This document shows positions 29,296-38,939 of a DNA stretch of 63,151 nucleotides, piece by piece. Position numbers and translations under genes: made by a program. Positions within the stretch are counted from its first letter, which is position 1. Every line of letters begins with the position of its first letter. The notes under the pieces are model-generated. The model did no database searches and was not told where the DNA came from. It saw only the letters and a list, made by a program, of their open reading frames with translations. The stretch lies in assembly GCF_024129865.1 (NCBI RefSeq), contig NZ_JAMYFE010000105.1, positions 1 through 63,151 of the forward strand, given 5' to 3'. The DNA comes from Stieleria tagensis. Lineage in GTDB: Bacteria; Planctomycetota; Planctomycetia; Pirellulales; Pirellulaceae.

Positions 29296-30470
29296 GGTGA
29301 TGTGGGGGTTTGATTGAGGAACAGGACCAAATTTTTGGTTTGTCGCGCGGCCGCGACGATGTCGATTCTTCCGTCACCGTCGACATCACCGGCTTTGATA
29401 TCTTCCACCGCAATTTCCGCACCGGAGAGTTTCGTTTCCCGCCATTGATTGGCGGCCGGATCCAGCGGAGTAAACAACCGAATGCCCGGCACGCCGGGTT
29501 CATTCATCGCCCGCCAACCGACCACGATCTGGTCTGACCCGACGCCCAGAAAATCCGCGACCGCAAGTGCATGTCCGTCTTTCAGCTGATCACTCAAAAC
29601 CGTCAACTCCGTCCACAGATCGGCCTGGTTTTCGGGTTCGACGAAGACCGCACAGACTTGGCCGTGTTTCGGTTGCACGGTTGCGAGAAAGCGTTTTCCA
29701 CTGGGCAATCGCCCGTCGCGGACTTCGCCGGCAAATTGATCGGTCAATTGACGTGAGATCCATCCTGACGCGGTCAAATCGAAATACCAAACGCCTTCTT
29801 TGGCGGCGACGATCAATTCTTCCTCGGGATCGTCATCCCAATTCACACGGTGGAAGTTGTGTGACAGATGCAGAGTGTCGCTGACGACTTCATAGGTCCA
29901 CTCGTCTTTCAAAGGGTCGGCTGGTTTTTCATAGGCCAGAATCTTTAACCCTGGGCCGTCGCCGTCGATGCTGCCGCGTCCCCGCAGTGGTTTGACCACC
30001 AATCGAAATTGGTCGTCTTGAACGCGTACCCAATGCATCCGATGGGTGCTCGGCTCGTTGTGTAGTTTGATCGGTTTCCACAACTGCGTTCGATCCGCTG
30101 GCGGTTCCAGGTAGAACACCGCGCCGTCTTTGACACTTTCGCGGTAGTTCCATTGGCCACCAACAGCGATCTCGCACTTCCCATCGCCATCGATGTCGCG
30201 TGCGGTGATGCACACGTTGTCTCGCTCGGTTAAATCTTTGGCGATAACGTGCTTGGTCCAACTCGGGTTCTGGTACCACTGAAACGTCTTACGATCAGCC
30301 AGCACGATGTCGGTTTTGCCGTCGCCGTCCACGTCGGCCAACTGCACTCCGTAACCGATTTCGATTTGGTCGATTTGGGTTGCCTTCCATTGGAATTCAG
30401 GAACCGATTGGGCGGTGACGGGCACAGCCAAACCAAGCACCAAGGCCAACTGGCACACGGATTTCCACAT
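29292..30470 (-). CDS. Exported FG-GAP/VCBS-repeat protein
   Basis: 392 residues from the ATG at 30470 (AGGA eight bases upstream), with signal peptide [20 protein letters not shown]. Several repeats contain calcium-loop motifs: [10 protein letters not shown] (46-55), [10 protein letters not shown], and [10 protein letters not shown] near the C terminus. The fold is a beta-propeller as in integrin-like proteins. An exported propeller upstream of and overlapping cytosolic glpK is unusual; a ligand- or glycan-binding role is a guess. About 200 bases separate it from the divergent sulfatase. Confidence 0.85.
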   Translation of the reverse strand: MWKSVCQLALVLGLAVPVTAQSVPEFQWKATQIDQIEIGYGVQLADVDGDGKTDIVLADRKTFQWYQNPSWTKHVIAKDLTERDNVCITARDIDGDGKCEIAVGGQWNYRESVKDGAVFYLEPPADRTQLWKPIKLHNEPSTHRMHWVRVQDDQFRLVVKPLRGRGSIDGDGPGLKILAYEKPADPLKDEWTYEVVSDTLHLSHNFHRVNWDDDPEEELIVAAKEGVWYFDLTASGWISRQLTDQFAGEVRDGRLPSGKRFLATVQPKHGQVCAVFVEPENQADLWTELTVLSDQLKDGHALAVADFLGVGSDQIVVGWRAMNEPGVPGIRLFTPLDPAANQWRETKLSGAEIAVEDIKAGDVDGDGRIDIVAAARQTKNLVLFLNQTPTSP

Positions 30471-30666
30471 TTGAGATGTCCTGTTTTCTGACAACAAGCG
30501 ACGGGGACGCATTCGATCGAAAAAGTTTTTCGCGGCCAGTATGATAACACTCCCTACAACCACCATGCATGGCGAGTGGACCTGCGACTGTTGTTATCAT
30601 GTCCGCTTGACTTCCCCCCGACCGCTTGATCGATCCCCGCACCCCTCCTGCCCAGGCCAATCTCTG

Positions 30667-32157
30667 ATGAATCTTTGCTGCATCACCGTTCCGATTCGCG
30701 CCATGTTTTTTTTGCTGTTGCTGATGCTCGTCAGCGGCATCGACCGCACATCAAGTTGCTGGGCGGCGGATCGCCCCAACGTTTTGTTTCTGATTTGCGA
30801 TGATTTAAACTGCGACATCGGCTGTTACGGTCACGCTCAAGTCAAAACACCCAACATCGATGCGTTGGCCAATCGTGGCGTGCGATTCGCCAATGCGCAT
30901 TGCCAATATCCGCTGTGCGGCCCCAGTCGTGCCTCGTTTATGGCCGGTTGGTATCCCGACCAAACGTTGATTCATCGCAACGCGATCCACATCCGCGAGC
31001 GGGCACCGAACGTCGTCACGATGTCACAGCATTTTCGTGCCGCAGACTACTTTGCCACACGGATTGGCAAGATTTATCACTACAACGTGCCGTTACATAT
31101 TGGCACCGGTGGTCACGATGATCCGTATTCCTGGAACAAAACGATCAATCCTCGTGGGCGTGACGTGATTGATCAAGACCAGGTGATCACGCTGCGACCG
31201 GGACAGTACGGGGGAACACTCAGTTGGTTGGCGGCCGAGGGAACCGATGCCGAACAAACCGATGGCATTGCAGCGGCGGAGACGGTCGCGCAATTGAAAC
31301 ATCATGCGGACAACGACGAGAATTTTTTTTTGGCGGTCGGACTCTATCGGCCTCACACGCCCTATGTCGCGCCAAAGAAATATTTTGACATGTATCCCTT
31401 GGATCAGATCAACGTGCCGACGGTCCCCAAGGATTACCCGCAGTCGCTGCCGGCGCCGGCAGCGAAATCCATTTCGCGAAAAAAGGAGCAATTGAATCTG
31501 GATCCGGAAGTGGCCAAGCAAGCGATTCAAGCTTACTACGCATCAATCTCTTTTGCCGATGCGCAGCTGGGACTGATTTTGGATGCACTGCAGGAAACGG
31601 GTTTGGACAAAAACACGATCGTCTTGTTCACCTCGGACCACGGCTACCACATGGGCGAACACGGGCACTATCAAAAAACGACGCTGTTCGAAAATGCCAC
31701 GCATGTTCCGTTGGTGATCGCCGGCCCAGGCGTCCAAGCGGGGCAGGTCGCCGAAACCATGGCCGAGATGGTTGATTTCTATCCGACCCTGTCCGAATTG
31801 GCTGGGCTGCCAAAACCCGCCGCCACCTCAGGCATCAGTTTGGTGCCAGCACTTCAGGACAGCAGCAACGTGGTCCGAGAGTCCGCGCTGACCCAATTCG
31901 AAAATGGCTACTCGCTGCGGACCGCCGACTTTCGTTTCACCCAATGGGGAAAGGACGGCAGCGACGGCGCCGAACTGTACGACCATCGCCAGGATCCGGC
32001 GGAGATGAACAATCTGGCGGGAGACCCAGCTTATGCCGCGACCCAGCAGCAACTGGAAAAGCAGTTGCGGATGAGAATCAGTCAGGCGGGCGAGAGCCCT
32101 GCTGGCAACCGCCGAACGACCCAAGAAATCGATCGCCAAGTCCAATCGAAACGTTAG
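30667..32157 (+). CDS. Exported sulfatase (iduronate-2-sulfatase-like)
   Basis: 496 residues from the ATG at 30667; a hydrophobic segment (about 10-25) serves as signal peptide. PNVLFLICDDLN supplies metal ligands Asp45-Asp46 and C-G-P-S-R at 84-88 holds the formylglycine cysteine. TSDHGYHMGEHGHYQKT near the middle is typical of iduronate-2-sulfatase-like enzymes. Extracytoplasmic sulfate-ester hydrolysis; the actual glycan is unknown. Met22 in the hydrophobic segment is unlikely as a start. It needs the same formylglycine maturation as the sulfatase at 22321-24711 but belongs to a different subfamily. Confidence 0.9.
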   Translation: MNLCCITVPIRAMFFLLLLMLVSGIDRTSSCWAADRPNVLFLICDDLNCDIGCYGHAQVKTPNIDALANRGVRFANAHCQYPLCGPSRASFMAGWYPDQTLIHRNAIHIRERAPNVVTMSQHFRAADYFATRIGKIYHYNVPLHIGTGGHDDPYSWNKTINPRGRDVIDQDQVITLRPGQYGGTLSWLAAEGTDAEQTDGIAAAETVAQLKHHADNDENFFLAVGLYRPHTPYVAPKKYFDMYPLDQINVPTVPKDYPQSLPAPAAKSISRKKEQLNLDPEVAKQAIQAYYASISFADAQLGLILDALQETGLDKNTIVLFTSDHGYHMGEHGHYQKTTLFENATHVPLVIAGPGVQAGQVAETMAEMVDFYPTLSELAGLPKPAATSGISLVPALQDSSNVVRESALTQFENGYSLRTADFRFTQWGKDGSDGAELYDHRQDPAEMNNLAGDPAYAATQQQLEKQLRMRISQAGESPAGNRRTTQEIDRQVQSKR

Positions 32158-32600
32158 TCCACAGCGTTTCCCTCGCCACGGAGTCACCGTCTCGTGCCGA
32201 AGAAACCTGGTTGGGGAGCACCGGCGTCCCACGGAACAACCGATGCAACCTGTTTCCACAGAATGACTTAGCGCAATGAAAGCAGGTCGCCGGGGAAGTT
32301 AAAGCGTGGACGGGAAACAGCATGGCTGCGGCCGCGCGGACGGATAACCAACAAGCCGGCCCGACTGGGTGCCGATTTAGTTCATTTGGGGCGTCGTAAT
32401 GGGAGCCCCAATCAGACTATCCTGGTGGGCGGCGTTACGATCGCTTTAGCCGTTAACTTCGGATCCGAGTCGTCCCGGTTTGCCCAATCCCGGCAACTGG
32501 ATTGGACCACGGTGCTGACTGGTTCCGACGATACCGATGGTCGACCGATCTTTCATCGTCGATTTATCCCACGGAGTGGGAATCATTGTCCGCAGGATGC
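32158..32600. other. Intergenic region without recognisable feature
   Basis: About 440 bases upstream of the acyl-AMP ligase fusion gene. I see no gene, no strong hairpin and no repeat shared with other parts of the window. It must hold the promoter of the fusion gene unless that gene depends on sulfatase read-through. Confidence 0.5.
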
Positions 32601-35600
32601 ATGGACCAATTGGCAACATGTTCTTTCGCGCTGGTTCGCTTCGTGGATTTCAAGCAATTTTTCGGCAACGCCGTCCCGCCGACTGACCACTACGTCTCGA
32701 TTCTTGAACACTGGGTTCAACATCGACCTGACGAAGTGGCCTTTCGCTTCACCGATGTCGAGACTCTCGATATCGCTTTGACCTACAAACAGTTGTGGGA
32801 GGAAGTGCGTGGACTGGCCGGTTACTTGCAAGGCAAGTGTCGAATTCGGCCTGGCGACCGCGTGCTGCTGTTGTATCCCCCCGGGCTGGATTTCATCGTC
32901 GGCTTTTTCGCCTGCCATGCAGCCGGCGCGATTGCTGTGCCGGCGTTTCCACCGCGCTCCAATCGCAAGGCGTCGCGAATTCGCTCGATTGTGGTCGACG
33001 CGGATGCGAAATGGGCGTTGACCACCAGTGTGATTGCAGACCGTTTGACCGGTCAGACCTGGCACGAAGATCTTGTGGGTGTCCAAATCCTGGGCACCGA
33101 TGATCCGGTCTGCCGCGACATTGATCGCTACCGCATGCCGGCGATCGATGGCAACACGCTGGGAGTTCTGCAATACACCTCCGGTTCGACCGGTTCACCC
33201 AAGGGAGTTGTGTTGACGCAGCGCAATTTGGTGGCCAATGCCGAATTGATCTGGCACGCGTTCGAACCGCAGCGAGAAACGGTCGGATTGTCGTGGTTGC
33301 CGACCTATCACGACATGGGTTTGGTCGGCGGAATCCTGATGCCGATGTTCTTGGGCTGTACCAATGTGCTGATGAGCCCGATGACGTTTTTGCAGCGTCC
33401 CGTGCGGTGGTTGCGGGCGATTACCAAATACGGCGTGACGGTGACCGGTGGTCCCAATTTTTCGTATCAATTGTGCGTCGACAAAATCGGCGAACGTGAG
33501 ATGCAAGGGTTGGATTTAAAAACCCTGGACATTGCATTTAATGGTGCGGAACCGATTCGCCCTAAAACGTTGGAAGCGTTCTCGCAGAAATTTGCTCCTT
33601 ACGGTTTTCGCTCGTCGGCCAGTCTGCCTTGCTATGGCATGGCGGAAACGACGCTGATTGTGACCGGTGGTCCGAAAGACCCGCGCCCGGTGATGCGTTC
33701 GTTTGATCGATTCGAGCTGGACAAAAAGACCGTTGTCGCGGTCGATCATCAGGACGACAAGGCGCGAAAATTGGTCGGCTGTGGGCGTGTGCTGCCAAAT
33801 GAAACGGTGTTGATCGTCGACCCCGATAGCTGCGAGATCTTGCCCGATGATTCGATCGGCGAAATCTGGGTCGATAGCCCCTCGGTCGGCGCTGGATACT
33901 ATCAACGAAAAGAAGCCACCGAGCGGACGTTTCAAGCGGTCACCCACTGCGGCCGTGGCCCGTTCTTGCGAACCGGCGACCTGGGATTCATGTACGACGA
34001 ACAGCTGTACGTGTCGGGTCGGCTGAAGGACATGATCATCGTCCGCGGTGTCAATCGCTATCCACAAGACATCGAAGAAACGGTCGAACGCGTCTGTTCG
34101 ATTGTCCAGGCCGGTGCGGTCGGTGCTTTTGCGATGGAACATGATGGTCGCGAACAACTTGCCATCGTTGCCGAAACGGTCCGCGTCCGCGACGTCGATT
34201 GGGATTCTCAAATCCAAGCGATTCGCCGTGCGGTGACCGCCGAGCACGACTTGCCACCCGACGCGGTGTACCTGGTTCGCAACAGCAGTGTCCCTAAAAC
34301 CAGTAGCGGCAAGATCCAACGACATGCCTGTTTGCATGCCGTCCGCGACAATGAACTGAAGTTGATCGCCAAATGGGTTCGCTGGGAAGAAGTTGCCGGC
34401 GGCAATGGACTGACCATTGGCGAATCAATGCCGATGATGCAAGCCGCATCGGCCGGCGGACGTGGCGAAGTCATTGACGAATCCGAAGTCAACTCGTTGG
34501 TGGTCGCGGCCATCCAGCATCACGTCCGTGCGGTCGCCGGTGAACGGGCACAAAAACTGACGCTCGATACCAACATCGTGCTGGACCTGGGGCTGGACAG
34601 TCTGGAACGCTTGGAAATCGCGCGCAATTTGGAACGCACGTTTGGCGGTCGATTCCCCGAACAGGTGCTCGACGAAATCGAAACCATCGGCCAAACGGCG
34701 TTGGCGGTGACTCGCTATTTACCGCCGGGTGCCGACGCCCGTGCCGAAGCCATGTTGGCCGGCAGCGCAGACCTGCCGCCACAAACGGTGATGGTTTCAC
34801 CTGCCTCACAACCCGTCGTGGCGCCCGCCAGTGTGACGCCGGAAAACAGTGTTCAACAATTCGCCGAATATCGTCGACTGAAGGCGACGATGGAACAGAT
34901 GCGGATGACCGGCGTGCCGAACCCCTACTTCACGGTGCACGACGGCATCGTTGCCGACACCACCGTGATCGGCGGCCAAGAATTGATCAGTTTTGCCAGT
35001 TACAACTACTTGGGTTTAAGCGGTCACCCGGCGGTTTCGGATGCCGCAGCGGCGGCCGTAAAAAAATACGGCACCAGCGTCTCGGCCAGCCGTCTGGTGT
35101 CGGGTGAAAAACCGATCCATGGCGAGCTCGAAAAGAAGCTCGCTGACTGGATTGGTGTCGACGATTCGATCTTGATGGTCGGCGGTCACGCAACCAACGA
35201 AACCACCATTGGGCATCTGGTCGGCGAAGGCGATTTGATCCTGCACGACGCGCTGTCACACAACAGCATCGTTCAAGGCGCACTGTTATCCGGCGCACGC
35301 CGGCGACCGTTTCCACACAATGATTACGCCGCACTGGACCGCACCCTCAGCGAGCTTCGTTCGCAATACCGTCGTGTGCTGATCATCATCGAAGGCGTCT
35401 ACAGCATGGACGGCGATTACAGCAATCTGCCCGAGTTCGTGGCGGTCAAGGATCGTCACCAAGCGATGTTGATGGTCGACGAAGCCCATAGTTTTGGCAC
35501 CATGGGCGAAACCGGACGTGGGATGGCCGAACACTATGACATCGACGCGCGGCAAGTCGACATCTGGATGGGCACGCTGTCCAAATCAGCGGCCTCCTGC

Positions 35601-36062
35601 GGCGGATACATCGCCGGCAGCCACGCCCTGATCGAACTGTTGCGTTACACCGCACCCGGTTTTGTGTTCAGTGTCGGGATGCCCCCGGCCCAAGTTGCCG
35701 CGGCGCTGGCTGCGATTGAAACCCTGGAACAAGAACCGCATCGCGTGCAACAATTGCGCGACAATAGCGAGTTGTTTCTGAAACTGTGTCGCGATGCCGG
35801 ATTGGATACCGGAGCAAGTGATGGCACGCCAGTGGTCCCCGTGATCACCGGCAACTCGATGGTCGCGCTGCGATTGTCCAATCGGTTGAAGACCGATGGC
35901 ATCAACGTGCAGCCGATCCTGTATCCCGCGGTCGACGAAACAGCGGCCCGGTTGCGGTTCTTTATCACCAGCGAGCACAGCGCCAAACAAATCCAGTTTG
36001 CCGCTCAACGAACGGCGCATCACATGTCCGAACTGGGATTCGCAGCCACCACGCCGGCGTAA
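32601..36062 (+). CDS. Fatty acyl-AMP ligase / acyl carrier / alpha-oxoamine synthase fusion
   Basis: 1153 residues in three modules. Residues about 15-590 form an adenylate-forming ligase of the fatty acyl-AMP ligase type: YTSGSTGSPKG at 192-202, YGMAETT, GRLKDMIIVRG and PKTSSGKIQR. Residues about 635-715 are an acyl carrier domain with LGLDSLERL, phosphopantetheine expected on Ser667. Residues about 760-1150 are a PLP enzyme of the 8-amino-7-oxononanoate synthase/serine palmitoyltransferase family with DEAHS and Lys995 in TLSKSAASCGG. The inferred sequence is activation of a fatty acid, loading on the carrier, then decarboxylative condensation with an amino acid. The start is uncertain: ATG 32601 is chosen, an in-frame TTG at 32502 is weaker. 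Confidence 0.85.
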   Translation: MDQLATCSFALVRFVDFKQFFGNAVPPTDHYVSILEHWVQHRPDEVAFRFTDVETLDIALTYKQLWEEVRGLAGYLQGKCRIRPGDRVLLLYPPGLDFIVGFFACHAAGAIAVPAFPPRSNRKASRIRSIVVDADAKWALTTSVIADRLTGQTWHEDLVGVQILGTDDPVCRDIDRYRMPAIDGNTLGVLQYTSGSTGSPKGVVLTQRNLVANAELIWHAFEPQRETVGLSWLPTYHDMGLVGGILMPMFLGCTNVLMSPMTFLQRPVRWLRAITKYGVTVTGGPNFSYQLCVDKIGEREMQGLDLKTLDIAFNGAEPIRPKTLEAFSQKFAPYGFRSSASLPCYGMAETTLIVTGGPKDPRPVMRSFDRFELDKKTVVAVDHQDDKARKLVGCGRVLPNETVLIVDPDSCEILPDDSIGEIWVDSPSVGAGYYQRKEATERTFQAVTHCGRGPFLRTGDLGFMYDEQLYVSGRLKDMIIVRGVNRYPQDIEETVERVCSIVQAGAVGAFAMEHDGREQLAIVAETVRVRDVDWDSQIQAIRRAVTAEHDLPPDAVYLVRNSSVPKTSSGKIQRHACLHAVRDNELKLIAKWVRWEEVAGGNGLTIGESMPMMQAASAGGRGEVIDESEVNSLVVAAIQHHVRAVAGERAQKLTLDTNIVLDLGLDSLERLEIARNLERTFGGRFPEQVLDEIETIGQTALAVTRYLPPGADARAEAMLAGSADLPPQTVMVSPASQPVVAPASVTPENSVQQFAEYRRLKATMEQMRMTGVPNPYFTVHDGIVADTTVIGGQELISFASYNYLGLSGHPAVSDAAAAAVKKYGTSVSASRLVSGEKPIHGELEKKLADWIGVDDSILMVGGHATNETTIGHLVGEGDLILHDALSHNSIVQGALLSGARRRPFPHNDYAALDRTLSELRSQYRRVLIIIEGVYSMDGDYSNLPEFVAVKDRHQAMLMVDEAHSFGTMGETGRGMAEHYDIDARQVDIWMGTLSKSAASCGGYIAGSHALIELLRYTAPGFVFSVGMPPAQVAAALAAIETLEQEPHRVQQLRDNSELFLKLCRDAGLDTGASDGTPVVPVITGNSMVALRLSNRLKTDGINVQPILYPAVDETAARLRFFITSEHSAKQIQFAAQRTAHHMSELGFAATTPA

Positions 36063-36359
36063 CTTCGGGGAACGATTCCGCCACGTGTTACACCAACGTG
36101 AATTCCTTCGCACTCGATCTCTGTCCCCGTCGGCTGCCACTCAGAATCCGAAGGACGCATTGACTTGAGCTGTCCCGACTGCGCGAAGCTCGGCGAAGGG
36201 CTCAAATCGTAGACGGCCAGATTACGTTTCAAAGGTGAAATTCAAATGGTCCTTCGAGATGGCCATTATCAAGATCCGGACGTAAGTGAGACCGTGATTT
36301 GGCTCAGATGATTCGAATGCCCGTTTCACCTTAGCCCCTCGGGACAGGATTTTCTGGGA

Positions 36360-36720
36360 GGATTTTCTGGGGACAGAGCCAATTTGCCCGCGAGCCACCA
36401 AACGCCACCCGCACTTGAGGTCTGTCCCCGGTGCTCCTTCGTTGGATCAATCCTCCACACCAGCAATTCCCCGTCGCTGGACCGGCCACGGTTCAGATCT
36501 CCCACCTTCCCGGGGACAGACCCCGGATCCTCAACCGATTGCCCCATTCGGGTTGGATTCGGGGTCTGTCCCCCAGCGGTTGATTTCCCAGGCTGGACTG
36601 AACCCTGGCGGGATCAGCTACGTTTCAATTCCCCCGTAGCTGGACCGGCCACGGTTCAGATTCCCCCGCCTCCCCCGGGGACAGACCCCGGATCCTCGAC
36701 CGATTTTCTTACCACCAAGT
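36360..36720. repeat. Nested palindromic repeat mosaic, left part
   Basis: A palindromic unit (arms GTAGCTGGACCGGCCACGG and CCTGGCGGGATCAGCTAC) begins near 36472 and resumes at 36590-36622, split by an inserted element that itself has complementary ends, GGGGACAGACCCC and GGGGTCTGTCCCC. A second left half at 36636-36660 runs directly into GGGGACAGACCCC. Copies of GGGGACAGA and GAGGTCTGTCCCC also occur at 36370-36430. The remainder of 36063-36860 shows no gene. These look like REP-type elements inserted into one another. Confidence 0.75.
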
Positions 36721-36860
36721 TTTCGTACTGTGCCGCCTCGCCGTCTGGCTGATGGGATTCCGACGGGGCTTGAACATCAACCGTCGAATACTTGATAATC
36801 CAGCGGGCTGAGTGCCGCTGATTAATTTCTTGCCTTCCCCTGCGACAAATGGATTGACTC

Positions 36861-37505
36861 ATGGCTAAATCTGAACAGCAACGTCAAAAGAAACTTGCTC
36901 GCAAGAAAAGTAAGGAGCTTGCCAAACGCAAGCAGTTGGCCGCAGAGAAGAATGCGATGTGTTCGTTGAGTGGACAGATCGCTAGTGCGCTCCAGCATCC
37001 AATCGATAAGTGTTACGTCCATGGCAATCTGTTCGAATCCAATACCGGCAGTGGCATCGGGACAATTCTACTCAGCCGTCGCATCAAAGATGGCCGGGTT
37101 GTTTTTGCCTGCTTCTTAGTCGACCGAGACGGCCTGGGGGTCAAAGACGCGTTTGTCAGGCTGATCAACCTGAGCGAGTTCTCGGAGCATATCCAGAGGC
37201 TTTCCCGGGATTCGGTTGTGCAGCCCTGTGACCCCGCGCGTGCCAAAAAATTGGTCACGGCGGCGGTAGATTGGGCGGCTGGCTTTGGACTCGAACCGAT
37301 GGGTGACTACCATCGTGCCGAAGCGATCTGGTCGGACGTGGACGAGACTCAGTGCAAAGAGAGTTTTGAATTTGGCGACAATGGCAAACCGGTGTTGATT
37401 CCGGGGCCTCACGATAGTCCCGAGTTTCTGCAAAGTGTCATGGCCAAGATCGCTCAGCATCGTGGCGACCAGCAAACTGAGCGACAGTTGACTGACGCGA
37501 GTTGA
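36861..37505 (+). CDS. Hypothetical protein inside a repeat island
   Basis: 214 residues. The N terminus is strongly basic (KKLARKKSKELAKRKQ), then a mixed alpha/beta domain with FACFLVDRDGLGVKDAF at about residue 75 and DPARAKKLVTAAVDWAAGFG at about 123, both of which look conserved rather than random. No signal peptide or membrane segment. Function unknown. It is bounded on both sides by palindromic repeats (36360-36720 and 37551-37820), so it may have moved with them or simply survived between insertions. Confidence 0.7.
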   Translation: MAKSEQQRQKKLARKKSKELAKRKQLAAEKNAMCSLSGQIASALQHPIDKCYVHGNLFESNTGSGIGTILLSRRIKDGRVVFACFLVDRDGLGVKDAFVRLINLSEFSEHIQRLSRDSVVQPCDPARAKKLVTAAVDWAAGFGLEPMGDYHRAEAIWSDVDETQCKESFEFGDNGKPVLIPGPHDSPEFLQSVMAKIAQHRGDQQTERQLTDAS

Positions 37506-37550
37506 TTTTTCGAAGACCCTTCTGGCGACGGACCCCAGATTCACGCCGCC

Positions 37551-37820
37551 GTAGCTGGACCGGCCACGGTTCAGATTCCCCGCCTTTCCAGGCCGACTGA
37601 ACCCTGGCGGGATCAGCTACGTTTCTCACCCCCGTAGCTGGACCGGCCACGGTTCAGATTCCCCGCCGTCCCAGGCCGACTGAACCCTGGCGGGATCAGC
37701 TACGTTTCATTTCCCCCGTAGCTGGACCGGCCACGGTTCAGATTCCCCCGCCGTCCCAGCCTGACTGAACCCTGGCGGGATCAGCTACGTTTTGGGTACA
37801 GGAGTCCGGGGTCTGTCCCC
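37551..37820. repeat. Three tandem 83-84-base palindromic units plus an element end
   Basis: Units start at 37551, 37634 and 37718. Each runs from GTAGCTGGACCGGCCACGG to GGCGGGATCAGCTACGTTT, and its two ends pair (GTAGCTG with CAGCTAC, GGTTCAG with CTGAACC), so each is a hairpin. The last is followed at 37808-37820 by GGGGTCTGTCCCC, the complementary end of the element seen near 36680. The 37506-38225 gap is otherwise filled by the RHS relic and direct repeats. Confidence 0.85.
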
Positions 37821-37829
37821 ATGCCGACC

Positions 37830-38090
37830 GTCCCCACGAACACTGCCGTGACCAACGTGGCCGAAGATCAGCGTCTCGTTGACCGTACCGCCGCCCGCGT
37901 CGGTGCCATGGGTCCGCTGCGCAATCTCGTCATCACCAAACGTGTAATCGACAATCAGCGTGTTGTTGTTCTCGGTTCGCGTCTCTCGAGGCGTCGACCC
38001 AAGTTTCGTTTGCCGGATCGGTTGTAAGCCCTGTTCCGTTCTGCGTGACCGATTGCACTCGGTACGAACGCATGTCGTACTCGAAGGTGG
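37830..38090 (-). pseudogene. Fragment of an RHS/YD-repeat protein, frameshifted
   Basis: On the minus strand one frame reads FEYDMRSYRVQSVTQNG and ends with NETWVDASRD near 37985. From there a second frame continues as NNNTLIVDYTFGDDEIAQ and then NETLIFGHVGHGSVRG. In RHS/YD-repeat proteins these motifs occur in this order in one frame (YDMxxxRV, then VD, then DYTFGDDEIAQR, then FGHDGHGSVR), so this is a broken copy with one frameshift and both ends lost. Both limits coincide with GGGGACAGA-type repeats. Confidence 0.72.
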
Positions 38091-38216
38091 GGACAGAGCA
38101 CCAAACGTCCCCCGCTTGAGGTCTGTCCCCGGTGCTCCTTGAGGTCTGTCCCCGATAGCCTTTTTGAGGTCTGTCCCCGGTGGCCCGCGGCATTCAGGTC
38201 CGTCCCCGGTGGCCGA
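38090..38216. repeat. Direct repeats of GAGGTCTGTCCCCGGTG
   Basis: Four near-identical units (TTGAGGTCTGTCCCCGGTG and variants, one with GTCCGTCCCC) spaced about 23-28 bases lie between the RHS relic and the PEP-CTERM gene. A fifth, inverted GGGGACAGA begins at about 38090. They match the motifs at 36370-36430, so this is the right boundary of the repeat island. Confidence 0.75.
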
Positions 38217-38225
38217 TGAATGCTG

Positions 38226-38939
38226 CTAACGTCGCTTTCGTCGCCCGATGCCTAGCGCGGACAATAGCCCCAGGAAAATCACCGCGCTCGGTTCGGGGAC
38301 CGCGCTCAGCGTGGTCGTTGAATTGAGCTGAAAACCCTCAATGGCCCATCCCACGCGCGCAACATCTTGAGAATTAAATGTCTCATTCAATTCTGATTGA
38401 AACGCGAGTTGATAGGTTCCGGCGCCAATCGTCCCGACTTCGTTGAACGCTCCAGCGTTGGTGCCGCCAGCGACTCCCGAAGTCCTGTTGATAATCGTTC
38501 CATCGGGACCGCTAAAGACGAATCCCAACGAATCCGGGGGCGCAGAATTGCTGTTGCCGAAAAACCCCCAGGTTCCATGGAGCGAATATTCCATTTCGCT
38601 ATCGATCTGAAAATCGAGCAAGAACGAACTCGCGCCGTGGTGAAATCCGCCACGCTTTGCCGAAACCAGCTTCTCGGTGGTGATCAACGAACTGGCACTC
38701 AACGCTCCGTTGGCCAGATCGAAAGAGTAGTTGATGCCGGAGGTGGTTTGTGAATTCAATTCGACTGAGGACGCGGAGATCGAATCACTGAGCGCGCTGC
38801 TGACGGCGGAATCGGTTTTGCCCTCGAAATTCGCCTGCACACTCGCCGAAACATTTGCGGTGACAACCGCTGCGGATGAAGACGCCGCTGAGTACGCGAA
38901 ACAGGCAGCGATGAGCGTGAGAGAATGTGTAAGACGCAT
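38226..38939 (-). CDS. PEP-CTERM sorting-domain protein
   Basis: 237 residues with an N-terminal signal peptide (to about SSSAAVV) and a C-terminal sorting signal: VPEPSAV, a hydrophobic helix (IFLGLLSALGI) and a terminal RRKRR. This is the classical PEP-CTERM arrangement recognised by exosortase and leads to cell-surface or exopolysaccharide-associated proteins. The serine-rich mature part resembles secreted beta-sandwich proteins; its role is unknown. No exosortase gene is in the window. The 39000-39178 stretch upstream has no gene. Confidence 0.9.
   Translation of the reverse strand: MRLTHSLTLIAACFAYSAASSSAAVVTANVSASVQANFEGKTDSAVSSALSDSISASSVELNSQTTSGINYSFDLANGALSASSLITTEKLVSAKRGGFHHGASSFLLDFQIDSEMEYSLHGTWGFFGNSNSAPPDSLGFVFSGPDGTIINRTSGVAGGTNAGAFNEVGTIGAGTYQLAFQSELNETFNSQDVARVGWAIEGFQLNSTTTLSAVPEPSAVIFLGLLSALGIGRRKRR

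Noticed and set aside
37551-37820. Possible CRISPR array
   Set aside because: Units are 83-84 bases long, self-complementary over most of their length and lack variable spacers; no cas gene is near.
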